Source: an uncultured Gilliamella sp. (GTDB taxonomy: Bacteria > Pseudomonadota > Gammaproteobacteria > Enterobacterales > Orbaceae). Taken from it: a DNA stretch of 64,000 nucleotides. Made by a program: the position numbers and the translations under genes. Shown here one piece after another: positions 36,801-45,565 of this stretch; within the stretch, counting starts at the first letter, position 1; every line of letters starts with the position of its first letter. The stretch lies in the NCBI GenBank assembly GCA_945276085.1, contig CALYPO010000001.1, positions 62,001-126,000 of the forward strand. The letters run 5' to 3'. The notes beneath the pieces were generated by a model, which was given only the letters and a program-made list of their open reading frames with translations, was not told the DNA's origin and did not search any database.

Positions 36801-38213
36801 TTAGCTTAGTTCAATACCAAAATAGTTTTTCGCATTGTCAAAACTGATATTTTTAACCATTTGACCTAATAATTCGATGTCGCGTGGTGCTTCACCGTCT
36901 TCTACCCAACGCCCCACCATTCGACATAAAATACGTCTAAAATATTCATGACGAGTATACGAAAGGAAGCTACGACTATCGGTTAACATACCCACAAAAC
37001 GGCTTAATAAGCCGAGCTGAGCAAGTTGTGTCATTTGGCGAATCATGCCGTCTTTTTGATCATTGAACCACCAGCCTGAACCAAATTGCATTTTGCCGCG
37101 AACACCTTCACCTTGGAAATTACCTATCATGGTGCCTACAATTTCGTTATCAGACGGGTTTAAACAATAGAGTATTGTTTTAGGTAGTGCATTTTGCTTA
37201 GCTTGCGCATCTAATAATCGAGAAAGCGGTTGCGCTATAGGTGAATCATTAATAGAATCAAAACCGACATCTGGCCCCATTAACTTAAACATTTTTGAGT
37301 TGTTATTCCGTAACGCACCAATGTGGTACTGTTGCACCCATTCACGTTTGTTATACTCACTACCTAAAAAGATTATGACTGCAGTTTTGAATTGTGCTGT
37401 TTCTTTGGTACTTAACATTGCACCTGTTAATCGTTTAGCTAAGATGGCATCTAACTCTTTTTCACTCGCTTCTTCATAAACAACTACATCTAATGCATGA
37501 TCCGAAACTTTACATCCATGCGCAGCAAAATAATCCATACGTTTTGATAATGCTTGGCAAAGTTGTTGGAAATTAGTAATAGCCACATCAGCGACAGCAG
37601 ATAATTTTTCGATATAAGCTACAAAAAACTCTGAATCAATATTAAATGCTTTATCTGGGCGCCAACTTGGTAGAACTTTAATATCAAATGAACTATCTTG
37701 GGCAATGGTTTTATGGTGGATTAAATCATCAATAGGATCATCGGTTGTCCCTACCATTTTGACATTCATTTTTTTCATAATGCTACGTGCAGAAAACGCT
37801 TTAGTTTCGAGCATTACATTGCATTTGTTCCAAATAGTTTCAGCCGTTGATGGCGACAATAAAATATTATCTATTCCAAATGGTCGGCGTAATTCTAAGT
37901 GAGTCCAATGATATAAAGGATTACCAATAGTATGGGGCACAGTTTCAGCCCATGCTTTGAATTTTTCGAAATCACTGACATCTGTTCCTGTACAGAATTT
38001 TTCAGCAACACCATTAGTACGCATAGCGCGCCATTTGTAATGATCACCTTTAAGCCAGATGTCATATAAGTTTTTAAACTGATAATCTTTTGCAATTTGT
38101 TCCGGTGGTAAATGGCAGTGATAGTCAAAAATGGGTTGATCAGCTGCATAGTCATGATAAAGCTGACGAGAAAACTCGGTATCTAGTAAAAAATTTTCAG
38201 TTAAAAAACTCAT
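36801..38213 (-). CDS. uxaC: Uronate isomerase
   Basis: Isomerises D-galacturonate to D-tagaturonate and D-glucuronate to D-fructuronate; an amidohydrolase-fold enzyme. The metal-binding HCH lies at residues 32-34 ([12 protein letters not shown]). [33 protein letters not shown] and the final ARNYFG-like AKNYFGI are strongly conserved. Length 470, identical to E. coli. First gene of the pectin operon, divergent from exuR. Confidence 0.97.
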   Translation of the reverse strand: MSFLTENFLLDTEFSRQLYHDYAADQPIFDYHCHLPPEQIAKDYQFKNLYDIWLKGDHYKWRAMRTNGVAEKFCTGTDVSDFEKFKAWAETVPHTIGNPLYHWTHLELRRPFGIDNILLSPSTAETIWNKCNVMLETKAFSARSIMKKMNVKMVGTTDDPIDDLIHHKTIAQDSSFDIKVLPSWRPDKAFNIDSEFFVAYIEKLSAVADVAITNFQQLCQALSKRMDYFAAHGCKVSDHALDVVVYEEASEKELDAILAKRLTGAMLSTKETAQFKTAVIIFLGSEYNKREWVQQYHIGALRNNNSKMFKLMGPDVGFDSINDSPIAQPLSRLLDAQAKQNALPKTILYCLNPSDNEIVGTMIGNFQGEGVRGKMQFGSGWWFNDQKDGMIRQMTQLAQLGLLSRFVGMLTDSRSFLSYTRHEYFRRILCRMVGRWVEDGEAPRDIELLGQMVKNISFDNAKNYFGIELS

Positions 38214-38881
38214 TTTATTCTCCCAATAATAATTAAGTATCTGATGACATAAAATCGTGTGTAATCAGATCAATTTATTCGTTATATTTGTTGATAGTGC
38301 CTTTAAAATTTGTCTAAACTGCAACAGTGGCTAAAAAATAAAGTTAACTTAAAATAACTAATGGCTTAATAAAGCCAATGTTATTGGCTAGCGCACCAAC
38401 AATTAAAGCAAAAATAGTACTAGCATGAAGCCAAACTGCTATATTGGTAAATCCGTTCACGGTTGGATAATGATTTAATAAGCCCAATACACAGCAACAA
38501 CATAACAATAGTGTTGCGTTGTCATATCTATCACTGCTTTTAAAACAGGTATGCCAACAGCTATCAAATTAGGTGTTAGATGACCAAGTATTATTCTTAT
38601 CGTTATTAAAGTGATCACATATCAACGCAGATTGTTATTGTTTTATACTTTTCACCACGCCCAATATAATAATGCGCGGCATAATAACATGTCTGATAAC
38701 TTAAAAAGTTGACATATATCACATAATTTAAACATAAAAATATCTGATAGGATTTTTATTTGTCTGCCAACATTGATGATTGGTGTTCTATGTGAAAAAA
38801 ATGAAACAATCTTATTTAACTCCAAGCAATTAGATGTTATTTTAAGGCGATGATTAATTAAGGAGCTATATCAAAGTCATC
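38214..38881. other. uxaC-exuR intergenic region with a possible gene remnant
   Basis: 668 bp between divergent genes. On the minus strand, 38344 to about 38490 encodes a hydrophobic end piece (VLGLLNHYPTVNGF...NNIGFIKPLVILS and a stop). Just upstream, in another frame, IILGHLTPNLIAVGIPVLKA can be read. Together they look like the broken C-terminal part of a membrane protein, family not recognised. A CRP-like site lies nearer exuR. Confidence 0.35.
38708..38723. promoter_or_regulatory. CRP-like site between uxaC and exuR
   Basis: GTTGACATATATCACA has one perfect TCACA half and a weaker left half (GTTGA for TGTGA). Its place between two divergent hexuronate units fits catabolite control, but the match is only moderate. 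Confidence 0.4.
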
Positions 38882-39661
38882 ATGGCCCAAGAACAAAACG
38901 AATATCAAAGGCTTTACCAAATTATCGCAACCGAATTAAAAAACCGCATAATTAAAGGTATTTACCCAGTAGGTAGCAAATTACCTTCGGAAAGATTAAT
39001 TTGTGAAGAGCTAAAAGTGAGCCGTTCAGTAGTTAGAGAAGCCATTATAATGCTGGAAGTTGAAGGGTTTGTTGATGCTCGAAAAGGGTCAGGTATTCAT
39101 GTTATAGCTAACAGTATGCAATCTAATCTTATTGACTCTCCAGTTGGTTTGAATTTTGCAACAACTGGACCATTTGAATTACTGCAAGCGCGTCAACTTA
39201 TTGAAAGCAATATTGCAGAATTTGCTGCCACACAGATCACTAAAGATGATATCGTCAATTTATTAGAAATTCAGCATAATGCTAAAAAAGAAGATCATTA
39301 TCGTGATTCTAATTGGGATTTAAAATTCCATACCCAAATTGCCATGATAACGCGTAACACGGCACTGATAACCATTGTGCAAGAGGCATGGCAACAAAGA
39401 ACTTTAAATCCTTTATGGAAAAAGCTTCACGAACATGTCAAACAACAGGACATTGAAAGTTGGTGGGAAGAGCACGATAAAATTTTAGAAGCGTTAATCA
39501 ATCGCGATCCTAAAGCGGCTAAATTAGCTATGTGGCAACATTTAGAAAACACGAAAAAGATGCTATTTGACGCGGCAAGTGAGGATTTTGAAACTAAACG
39601 TGACCACTATTTATTTTCCGATAATCCTGTTGTGAGTATTAATGAAGAAGATTATGAATAA
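38882..39661 (+). CDS. exuR: Hexuronate regulator ExuR (GntR/FadR family)
   Basis: Repressor of galacturonate and glucuronate genes. The winged helix ([40 protein letters not shown]) and the FCD ligand domain ([43 protein letters not shown]) are very similar to E. coli ExuR. Length 259 (258). The AAGGAG at 38860-38865 is 16 bases from the ATG, longer than usual, and no other start lies between. Its targets are probably the divergent uxaCBA-permease-GH28 operon. Confidence 0.95.
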   Translation: MAQEQNEYQRLYQIIATELKNRIIKGIYPVGSKLPSERLICEELKVSRSVVREAIIMLEVEGFVDARKGSGIHVIANSMQSNLIDSPVGLNFATTGPFELLQARQLIESNIAEFAATQITKDDIVNLLEIQHNAKKEDHYRDSNWDLKFHTQIAMITRNTALITIVQEAWQQRTLNPLWKKLHEHVKQQDIESWWEEHDKILEALINRDPKAAKLAMWQHLENTKKMLFDAASEDFETKRDHYLFSDNPVVSINEEDYE

Positions 39662-39675
39662 TCTTCTTCATTAAT
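39638..39675 (+). terminator. 15-bp perfect hairpin spanning the exuR stop codon
   Basis: ATTAATGAAGAAGAT (39638-39652) and ATCTTCTTCATTAAT (39661-39675) are perfectly complementary with an 8-nt loop that holds most of the TAA stop. Without a T run it may protect the mRNA end or work with the next hairpin. Confidence 0.55.
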
Positions 39676-39718
39676 GTTCAAAATAATTATTAATGTCAAT
39701 TCAATCAAATACACATAG

Positions 39719-39749
39719 TAACAAGCGGGTGCCTTTCGCCAGCTTGTTA
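39719..39749. terminator. Hairpin between convergent exuR and lolA
   Basis: TAACAAGC (39719-39726) and GCTTGTTA (39742-39749) form an 8-bp stem with further GG/CC pairing inside. Its position between two convergent stops fits a bidirectional terminator. Confidence 0.6.
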
Positions 39750-39779
39750 TCTGTTATTATGTTTTATTACTCTAGATAA

Positions 39780-40373
39780 TTATCGTTGGTCATCAATGGT
39801 GACACCAGCAGGTGGAGTAAACTGAAACTTTTCTAATGAAACTTTGCCAAGTGTTTGACGCGACAAATCATAAAAACTGCGCTGTCCATCTTCTTCAATA
39901 ATCGTAAAACTAGAAATCATGCCTGTTGGTAACACCGAGATAACAAAGTCTTGATTGGTCCCATCTGTTGGTTTTAATGTAAATGAGTCTTGCTTTCGTG
40001 TGACATTATACGCATTCCAAATAGGATTATGGCTATCTGTAATAAGTAACATTAATCGGTTATCGACAGCCTTTTTTAAATCCATCACACTTACTTGCTG
40101 AACCGCTGGCGTATAGACCCACATATTTTTTCCATCTGAAATAATAGATGTTTCATCTGGTTCATTCATTGTCCAATTAAAGTAATAAGGTCTTGTTACC
40201 CACAAATCCCCTTTACCTTGTTGTACTACTTGATTATCAGCGGTTTTCACATCTTGAGAAAACCGCGCATAAAAGCCATCTATTTTGTCTAAACGTTGTT
40301 GCAGTACTTCTTTATCGCCTGCCCATGCCGATACACTAACCAACAACCCTATTAACACTAAAATCTTTTTCAT
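39780..40373 (-). CDS. lolA: Periplasmic lipoprotein carrier LolA
   Basis: Carries outer-membrane lipoproteins from LolCDE to LolB. A Sec signal peptide (MKKILVLIGLLVSVSAWAG) is followed by the LolA fold with LDKIDGFYARFSQ, GKGDLWVTRPYYFNW (including the conserved Arg), ISDGKNMWVYTP and the C-terminal FQFTPPAGVTIDDQR. Length 197 (203 in E. coli). It is divergent from rarA here, whereas the two are codirectional in E. coli. Confidence 0.95.
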   Translation of the reverse strand: MKKILVLIGLLVSVSAWAGDKEVLQQRLDKIDGFYARFSQDVKTADNQVVQQGKGDLWVTRPYYFNWTMNEPDETSIISDGKNMWVYTPAVQQVSVMDLKKAVDNRLMLLITDSHNPIWNAYNVTRKQDSFTLKPTDGTNQDFVISVLPTGMISSFTIIEEDGQRSFYDLSRQTLGKVSLEKFQFTPPAGVTIDDQR

Positions 40374-40546
40374 GCCTAATCCTTTTATTTTTATTTGGCA
40401 ATATTTAAATTAATTGTGAGATCAAAATTATTTTAAAATATTAACGTTTTTCAATTAGCTAAGAAAGATATTTTCTTTTATTTTTCACTTAACCAATAAG
40501 CAGTATATAATAGCTCCAATTTTATAAATTTGGATAAATATTTACT

Positions 40547-41887
40547 ATGCCTAGCCTATCTTTTGAGTTTAGCACTGATGAATTTAAACCGTTAGCGGCT
40601 AGGATGCGCCCGCGGGATTTATCGGAGTATATCGGGCAATCTCAGTTACTTGGCGAAGATAAACCATTACCTAAAGCTATCAAAGCAGGCAATTTACACT
40701 CCATGATATTGTGGGGTCCACCAGGCACGGGAAAGACAACATTAGCCGAAATTATTGCTCATCATGCCAATGCCAAAGTTGAAAGAATATCTGCTGTAAC
40801 GTCAGGTATTAAAGATATTCGAGAAGCGATTGAGCGCGCTAAAATTAATCAGCAAGCAGGGATTCGTACAATTTTATTTGTCGATGAAGTGCATCGTTTT
40901 AATAAAAGCCAGCAAGATGCTTTTTTACCTTATGTGGAAAATGGCACCGTCACTTTTATTGGTGCAACAACAGAAAATCCTTCATTTGAATTAAATTCCG
41001 CATTACTATCAAGAGCAAGAGTTTATTTGCTAAAATCCTTGACCAATAATGATATAGAGCTGATTTTACAACAAGCCATGGACGATCCTGAGCGCGGATA
41101 TGGTAATCGAAATATTATTTTACCGGACGAAACTAAAAAACAGATTGCCGAATTTGTAGGTGGCGATGCTAGGCGCGCACTGAATACACTTGAATTATTA
41201 GTCGATATGTCTGATGGTCAGGCACTAACGCCAGAATTACTTAAAGAAGTGATAGGTGAAAGAAGTGCCAGATTCGATAATCAAGGTGATCGCTATTATG
41301 ATCTTATTTCGGCCGTGCATAAATCGATTCGAGGCTCATCACCCGATGCAGCGCTTTATTGGTATGCAAGAATTATTACCGCCGGTGGCGATCCGCTTTA
41401 TGTTGCTCGTCGATTATTAGCTATTGCCTCGGAAGATGTTGGTAATGCCGATCCAAGAGCCATGCAAGTGGCACTCGCCGCGTGGGATTGTTTTACGCGA
41501 GTTGGTCCGGCAGAAGGAGAACGCGCAATTGCACAAGCTATTGTTTACCTTGCTTGCGCACCAAAAAGTAATGCTGTTTATTCTGCATTTAACCAAGCGA
41601 TGAAAGATGCAACATCAAAACCCGATTATGACGTTCCTGAACACCTACGCAATGCGCCAACGAATTTAATGAAAAAGTTAGGTTATGGTGCACAATATCG
41701 TTATGCGCATGACGAACCCAATGCCTTTGCTGCTGGCGAAAATTATTTTCCACCAGAAATGGCTAATAGCAAATACTATTATCCTACTGAACGTGGTGCT
41801 GAAAAAAATTATGCTGATAAACTTGCCTGGTTAGATGCACAAAATCAAGCTAGCCCAAATCAACGTTATAAAACTCAAAAAAAATAA
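40547..41887 (+). CDS. rarA: Replication-associated recombination protein RarA (MgsA)
   Basis: AAA+ clamp-loader-like ATPase acting at stalled replication forks with SSB. Walker A GPPGTGKT is at residues 57-64, Walker [10 protein letters not shown] near 110, sensor [12 protein letters not shown], and the sensor-2 region [12 protein letters not shown]. The C-terminal tetramerisation part contains [12 protein letters not shown] and [11 protein letters not shown]. Length 446 (447 in E. coli). Confidence 0.97.
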   Translation: MPSLSFEFSTDEFKPLAARMRPRDLSEYIGQSQLLGEDKPLPKAIKAGNLHSMILWGPPGTGKTTLAEIIAHHANAKVERISAVTSGIKDIREAIERAKINQQAGIRTILFVDEVHRFNKSQQDAFLPYVENGTVTFIGATTENPSFELNSALLSRARVYLLKSLTNNDIELILQQAMDDPERGYGNRNIILPDETKKQIAEFVGGDARRALNTLELLVDMSDGQALTPELLKEVIGERSARFDNQGDRYYDLISAVHKSIRGSSPDAALYWYARIITAGGDPLYVARRLLAIASEDVGNADPRAMQVALAAWDCFTRVGPAEGERAIAQAIVYLACAPKSNAVYSAFNQAMKDATSKPDYDVPEHLRNAPTNLMKKLGYGAQYRYAHDEPNAFAAGENYFPPEMANSKYYYPTERGAEKNYADKLAWLDAQNQASPNQRYKTQKK

Positions 41888-41990
41888 TCTTTTTAATCGA
41901 GTTTCGCTATTTTTAGTCAAACTATTCTTACCTTGCACCCTAAAATCCACCCCATAAAAAAGGTATTATTTATTAATTTCAATTTATTAA

Positions 41991-42019
41991 TAGACAAATT
42001 TTATTGCTTTAGATATAAT
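41991..42019 (+). promoter_or_regulatory. Sigma-70 promoter of the first adhesion-domain gene
   Basis: TAGACA (41991-41996), a 17-bp spacer and a perfect TATAAT (42014-42019). Transcription would start near 42026, leaving a leader of about 75 nt. Confidence 0.7.
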
Positions 42020-42099
42020 CCGCGCCGCTCGTTATTTTCGATTTACCAATATATTTTTACAGCAATAGATATAATAAAAGTAATATAAGGAATATAGCA

Positions 42100-43494
42100 G
42101 TGACCAGTTTAATGAATAAACAGCAGTTCAAAGTAATTTTCTTTTTCGTTCTTTTATTACCCTTTCCCCCACTAACCTATGCATTTTTAATCGCACAAAC
42201 AGTTAAAACCATTCATGGCAGTCATCCATCTTTATCTTCAGACATCGAACAACATATCGATGATTTAGCACTATTTGGCTTAAACTTTGAGGGATTAGAT
42301 TATTATGGCAATGAAGAAGTCGATAACATACCCCTGGTGCCAAGTTACCCATTTATCAATAAATTTAAAGTTGCAAATATTAAACAACCTGATAGCAACC
42401 AATATGTCGATCCAGATGGTGATCAGCTGGATTTTTTAAGCGCTGTTCATGATATTACAATGACTTGGTACTATACCAATGCGCAAAATAAATTAGTGCA
42501 ATTCACACCCAAAACGACCGATACTTTTTGTTCATTAGCACAAAGTAAAATCGTGGGTCCCTATAAAGTTAAATTAGCGGCTGATTTGCTTCTATTTTCA
42601 AAATTTGGTGATCCCGATGCTAACGAATACCCCAACGAACTTATTTCTGCTCATCCTGCTAAAACTTATTCAATATTGAAAGAAGCAGGTGTGTGTTATG
42701 CAAAACCCGTATTATTACCTACAGCAGCAACCGCTAGTGCTGCCAATCAATGGGATAAAAAAAATGGATTTTTGACTCAGTCCGTTAGCGAATTTGACAA
42801 AAACTTTCCCACAACGGGTTTTTATGGCGCTCAATTTGATTTGTTACTTAATCAACAGGAACTTGCCAGCAATTATGATTGGAAAATTATCCAAGGTAGT
42901 GAGCTTGCAACTGTGAAGGTAAATCCAACTTCAAATAAGATTACCGTTGCATTTGATACTGATGAAGCTAAAGATACAGGTAAAGCTTGGCAATATGTTA
43001 TCGGATCAGGTACGGGTTATAAAGTGCTTATTCAAGGTCACAATAAGACGACAAACTATAACCTTAACTATATGTTTACGTTAACTAAATGGTTTTCAGG
43101 CTATAATAAAGCCAATATTGGTATGCCGAAAGCAACAATAGATACCGCACCGAATATAGCCAAAGCATGTAAAACTTTAAATGGACATTATCGTATCAGC
43201 TACCCTGATGAAGTCAGTAATGCCACATCTAATGTCGTTGGTACTAGAGTCGTGTTTACTCGAGAAATTGGGACATTACTTGGTGAATGGGGCGATCCAT
43301 CACAAACCGCTTACCCAAACTCTTGGGCCCCAGCAGCTACGCAATCAACGTTATACAAAAGAATTTGGTTGTACGACCCGAATAAAAAAGCTTATTGTGA
43401 CTTACATACCTACAACGCCATATATCACTGTTCCGCTGAAACAGATAGAAAAGCGGGGGTATGTACGGCTGTTGCTGAAAGTGATACAAATTGA
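42100..43494 (+). CDS. Secreted protein, divergent stand-alone adhesion (DUF823-like) domain, copy A
   Basis: 464 residues. GTG 42100 is chosen because AAGGA lies eight bases upstream; ATG 42112 has none. A Sec signal peptide (hydrophobic core FFFVLLLPFPPL, ending LTYA) precedes a single all-beta-looking domain. Landmarks shared with copies B, C and D are a TIHGSxPSL opening, a DPDGDQLDFLSA acidic loop, W-D-K..GFLTQS then FPTTGFYGAQFDLLL, a KWF segment, a Cys followed by a YRI/YQIP stretch and 'NA', and GEWG....YP. Six Cys in the mature part. No membrane anchor, barrel or repeat is seen. Binding target unknown. Confidence 0.62.
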   Translation: MTSLMNKQQFKVIFFFVLLLPFPPLTYAFLIAQTVKTIHGSHPSLSSDIEQHIDDLALFGLNFEGLDYYGNEEVDNIPLVPSYPFINKFKVANIKQPDSNQYVDPDGDQLDFLSAVHDITMTWYYTNAQNKLVQFTPKTTDTFCSLAQSKIVGPYKVKLAADLLLFSKFGDPDANEYPNELISAHPAKTYSILKEAGVCYAKPVLLPTAATASAANQWDKKNGFLTQSVSEFDKNFPTTGFYGAQFDLLLNQQELASNYDWKIIQGSELATVKVNPTSNKITVAFDTDEAKDTGKAWQYVIGSGTGYKVLIQGHNKTTNYNLNYMFTLTKWFSGYNKANIGMPKATIDTAPNIAKACKTLNGHYRISYPDEVSNATSNVVGTRVVFTREIGTLLGEWGDPSQTAYPNSWAPAATQSTLYKRIWLYDPNKKAYCDLHTYNAIYHCSAETDRKAGVCTAVAESDTN

Positions 43495-43853
43495 TATTCG
43501 TATCAAGACCCTCCTTTCTTTTTACCGCTAAACAAATAACTTTTTATATCAATACCCCCCCCAATAGCATATTTTTATGTCGTGGGGCTTTTTTATTAAT
43601 TACACTAAATTATTAATTATATAACTATTTTTTAACATATTTTTGAATAATAACGTATCAATTTAAGGAATTAACGATCATTACGATCTTATTGATCGAC
43701 TAAACCTATTATTTGAATTATAATTATCCCGGCTGATTTATTGAACATGATAAAAATTTATTAGCATTATTAATAAAATTACAAAAATAACATCATAAAT
43801 AACAATGAATTAATTTTAAGTAAAGATAATTAGTGATGGAAAGGGATATAAAA
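43495..43853. other. Intergenic region between adhesion-domain genes A and B
   Basis: 359 bp of very AT-rich DNA. It contains the gene A terminator and presumably the gene B promoter, but I could not single out a convincing -35/-10 pair. No coding sequence is seen. Confidence 0.5.
43558..43597 (+). terminator. Terminator after adhesion-domain gene A
   Basis: CCCC and CATA pair with TATG and GGGG around a T-rich loop, and GGGGC is followed by TTTTTT. It separates copies A and B, so B needs its own promoter. Confidence 0.65.
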
Positions 43854-45275
43854 GTGAATCAATTAAATGTTAAAAAACTAGCAAAAATAATTTGTAAATT
43901 ATTACTGTTATTACAATTTTCACCAATAGGTTATGCTTATTTAACGTCACAAACAGTGCAAATCATTCATGGTATGCGTCCATCTTTGTCTACCGAAATA
44001 GAAAATAATATCGATGATCTTGAGCTTTTCGGTTTAACTGTTGATGATCTCAATTACTACGGTAGCGAAGTCGATACTATTCCCCTGCAAACAAGTTATC
44101 CATTTAAAGATAAATTTAAAATAGCCCCAATAAAACAACCTAACGAAAACCAATATTATGATAACGATGGGGATCAACTCGATTTTTTAAGTGCTAAAGA
44201 TAAAATTACTATGACTTGGTATTATACCAATGCTAAAAATCAATTAGTTGAATTTATACCTACAGCAACAGATACTTTTTGTTCCTTATCACAAAAAGGA
44301 ATGTACAGTCCTTATAAAGTAAAACTGACAGCAGACTTACTTCTTTTCTCAAAATTTGGTATACCCGATGATAATGAATATCCTAACGAGACCTTTATTA
44401 CGCAACCATCGAAAATGTATACTGTTTTAGAAGATACTGGATTTTGTTACGCAAAACCAGAACTAACACCATCTACAGCCGCTAATAGTGCTAAAAACCA
44501 ATGGAATAAAAATTTTGGTTTTTTAATTCAATCAAATACAGATTTAGACAAAAACTTTCCAACTACGGGATTTTATGGCGCTAAGTTTGACTTACTTTTG
44601 GCCCAAAATGGGCTTGCTAATAACTATGATTGGTCGGTAAAACAAGGGAGTGAACTTGCAACGATTACCAATAATAGTGATACAGTTACGGTATATTTAA
44701 ATACACCAATAGCTAGAGATTCAAAACAAGCTTGGCAATATGTCGAAGCTATGAATTCTGATGGGTTTACAATTATCATAGAAGGGAAAAATAAAAACAC
44801 TCATAAATCTATTAGATATGGATTCAAAATAAAAAAATGGTATGAAGCTTGGAAACAAGCTCTAGATAGCAAAGGCAATATCATTGGCGTCAGAGACACT
44901 GCCGAAGCGGTAGCTGCCGAATGTAGAGATAAGCCAGGTAACTATCGCATAACTGAACCCAAAGAATTAAGTAATGCGCCTTATGGTAATAGAGCTGGTT
45001 CTTCTGACTATACGCGTGAAATTGGTTCTTTATTTGGTGAATGGGGCGACCCTAGTCAGGATAAATATCCGGGTTCATATGGACCGGCTAAAAATCAATC
45101 TAATATTTTTAGTCGCTGGTATGTATGGGATCCAGAAGCCATTGATGCTCAAACACATCAACCGGGTACATTTTGTGATATGCACACTTATAATGCTAAA
45201 TATCATTGCCGTGCAAACGAAAATGAAGATAAAAATGGTGTATGTGTTTCTATACCTCCAGGTCAAGAATGGTAA
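43854..45275 (+). CDS. Secreted protein, divergent stand-alone adhesion (DUF823-like) domain, copy B
   Basis: 473 residues from GTG 43854, which has AAGGGA seven bases upstream; the in-frame GTG 43833 and ATG 43836 lack one. The signal peptide ends at PIGYA. It aligns with copy A over its full length (QTV.IIHG..PSLS, DNDGDQLDFLSA..ITMTWYYTNA, DTFCSL, DKNFPTTGFYGA.FDLLL, EIG.L.GEWGDPSQ..YP). Both share a Cys pair near the end (CD.HTYNA.YHC) that copies C and D lack. It arose by tandem duplication with A. Predicted to be exported; no anchor is visible. Confidence 0.62.
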   Translation: MNQLNVKKLAKIICKLLLLLQFSPIGYAYLTSQTVQIIHGMRPSLSTEIENNIDDLELFGLTVDDLNYYGSEVDTIPLQTSYPFKDKFKIAPIKQPNENQYYDNDGDQLDFLSAKDKITMTWYYTNAKNQLVEFIPTATDTFCSLSQKGMYSPYKVKLTADLLLFSKFGIPDDNEYPNETFITQPSKMYTVLEDTGFCYAKPELTPSTAANSAKNQWNKNFGFLIQSNTDLDKNFPTTGFYGAKFDLLLAQNGLANNYDWSVKQGSELATITNNSDTVTVYLNTPIARDSKQAWQYVEAMNSDGFTIIIEGKNKNTHKSIRYGFKIKKWYEAWKQALDSKGNIIGVRDTAEAVAAECRDKPGNYRITEPKELSNAPYGNRAGSSDYTREIGSLFGEWGDPSQDKYPGSYGPAKNQSNIFSRWYVWDPEAIDAQTHQPGTFCDMHTYNAKYHCRANENEDKNGVCVSIPPGQEW

Positions 45276-45296
45276 AAGTATACTTACCCTTAAACT

Positions 45297-45322
45297 AGAT
45301 CTACTTATCCATAGGTAGATCT
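45297..45322 (+). terminator. Hairpin after adhesion-domain gene B
   Basis: AGATCTAC (45297-45304) and GTAGATCT (45315-45322) form a perfect 8-bp stem with a 10-nt loop, 22 bp after the stop. The T content after it is modest. Confidence 0.5.
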
Positions 45323-45457
45323 TATCATTCCTATAATTGCATGTTTTTATGCTCTCACCTCCCTTTTTCGCTGATTTCATTTTTTTAACTGCCCCACCCT
45401 TTTGAACATAATCATAGTTGATTTTAACTAAAAAATTTTAATTATCGCTTAATAAAT

Positions 45458-45473
45458 ACACTACATATAGTAA
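45458..45473 (+). promoter_or_regulatory. NrdR box 1
   Basis: ACACTACATATAGTAA fits the NrdR consensus (acaCwAtATaTwGtgt) at most positions. It lies about 100 bp upstream of nrdA. Confidence 0.75.
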
Positions 45474-45488
45474 TAAAATGATTAATAG

Positions 45489-45504
45489 GTACTATATATT
45501 GTAT
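45489..45504 (+). promoter_or_regulatory. NrdR box 2
   Basis: GTACTATATATTGTAT is the second NrdR-type palindrome. Its centre is 31 bp from that of box 1, about three helical turns, the spacing expected for cooperative NrdR binding. Confidence 0.78.
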
Positions 45505-45565
45505 ATTTTGATAAATATCAATTATCATAACTCCCACTGAAATACGGGATAAACTGGATAAAAAA

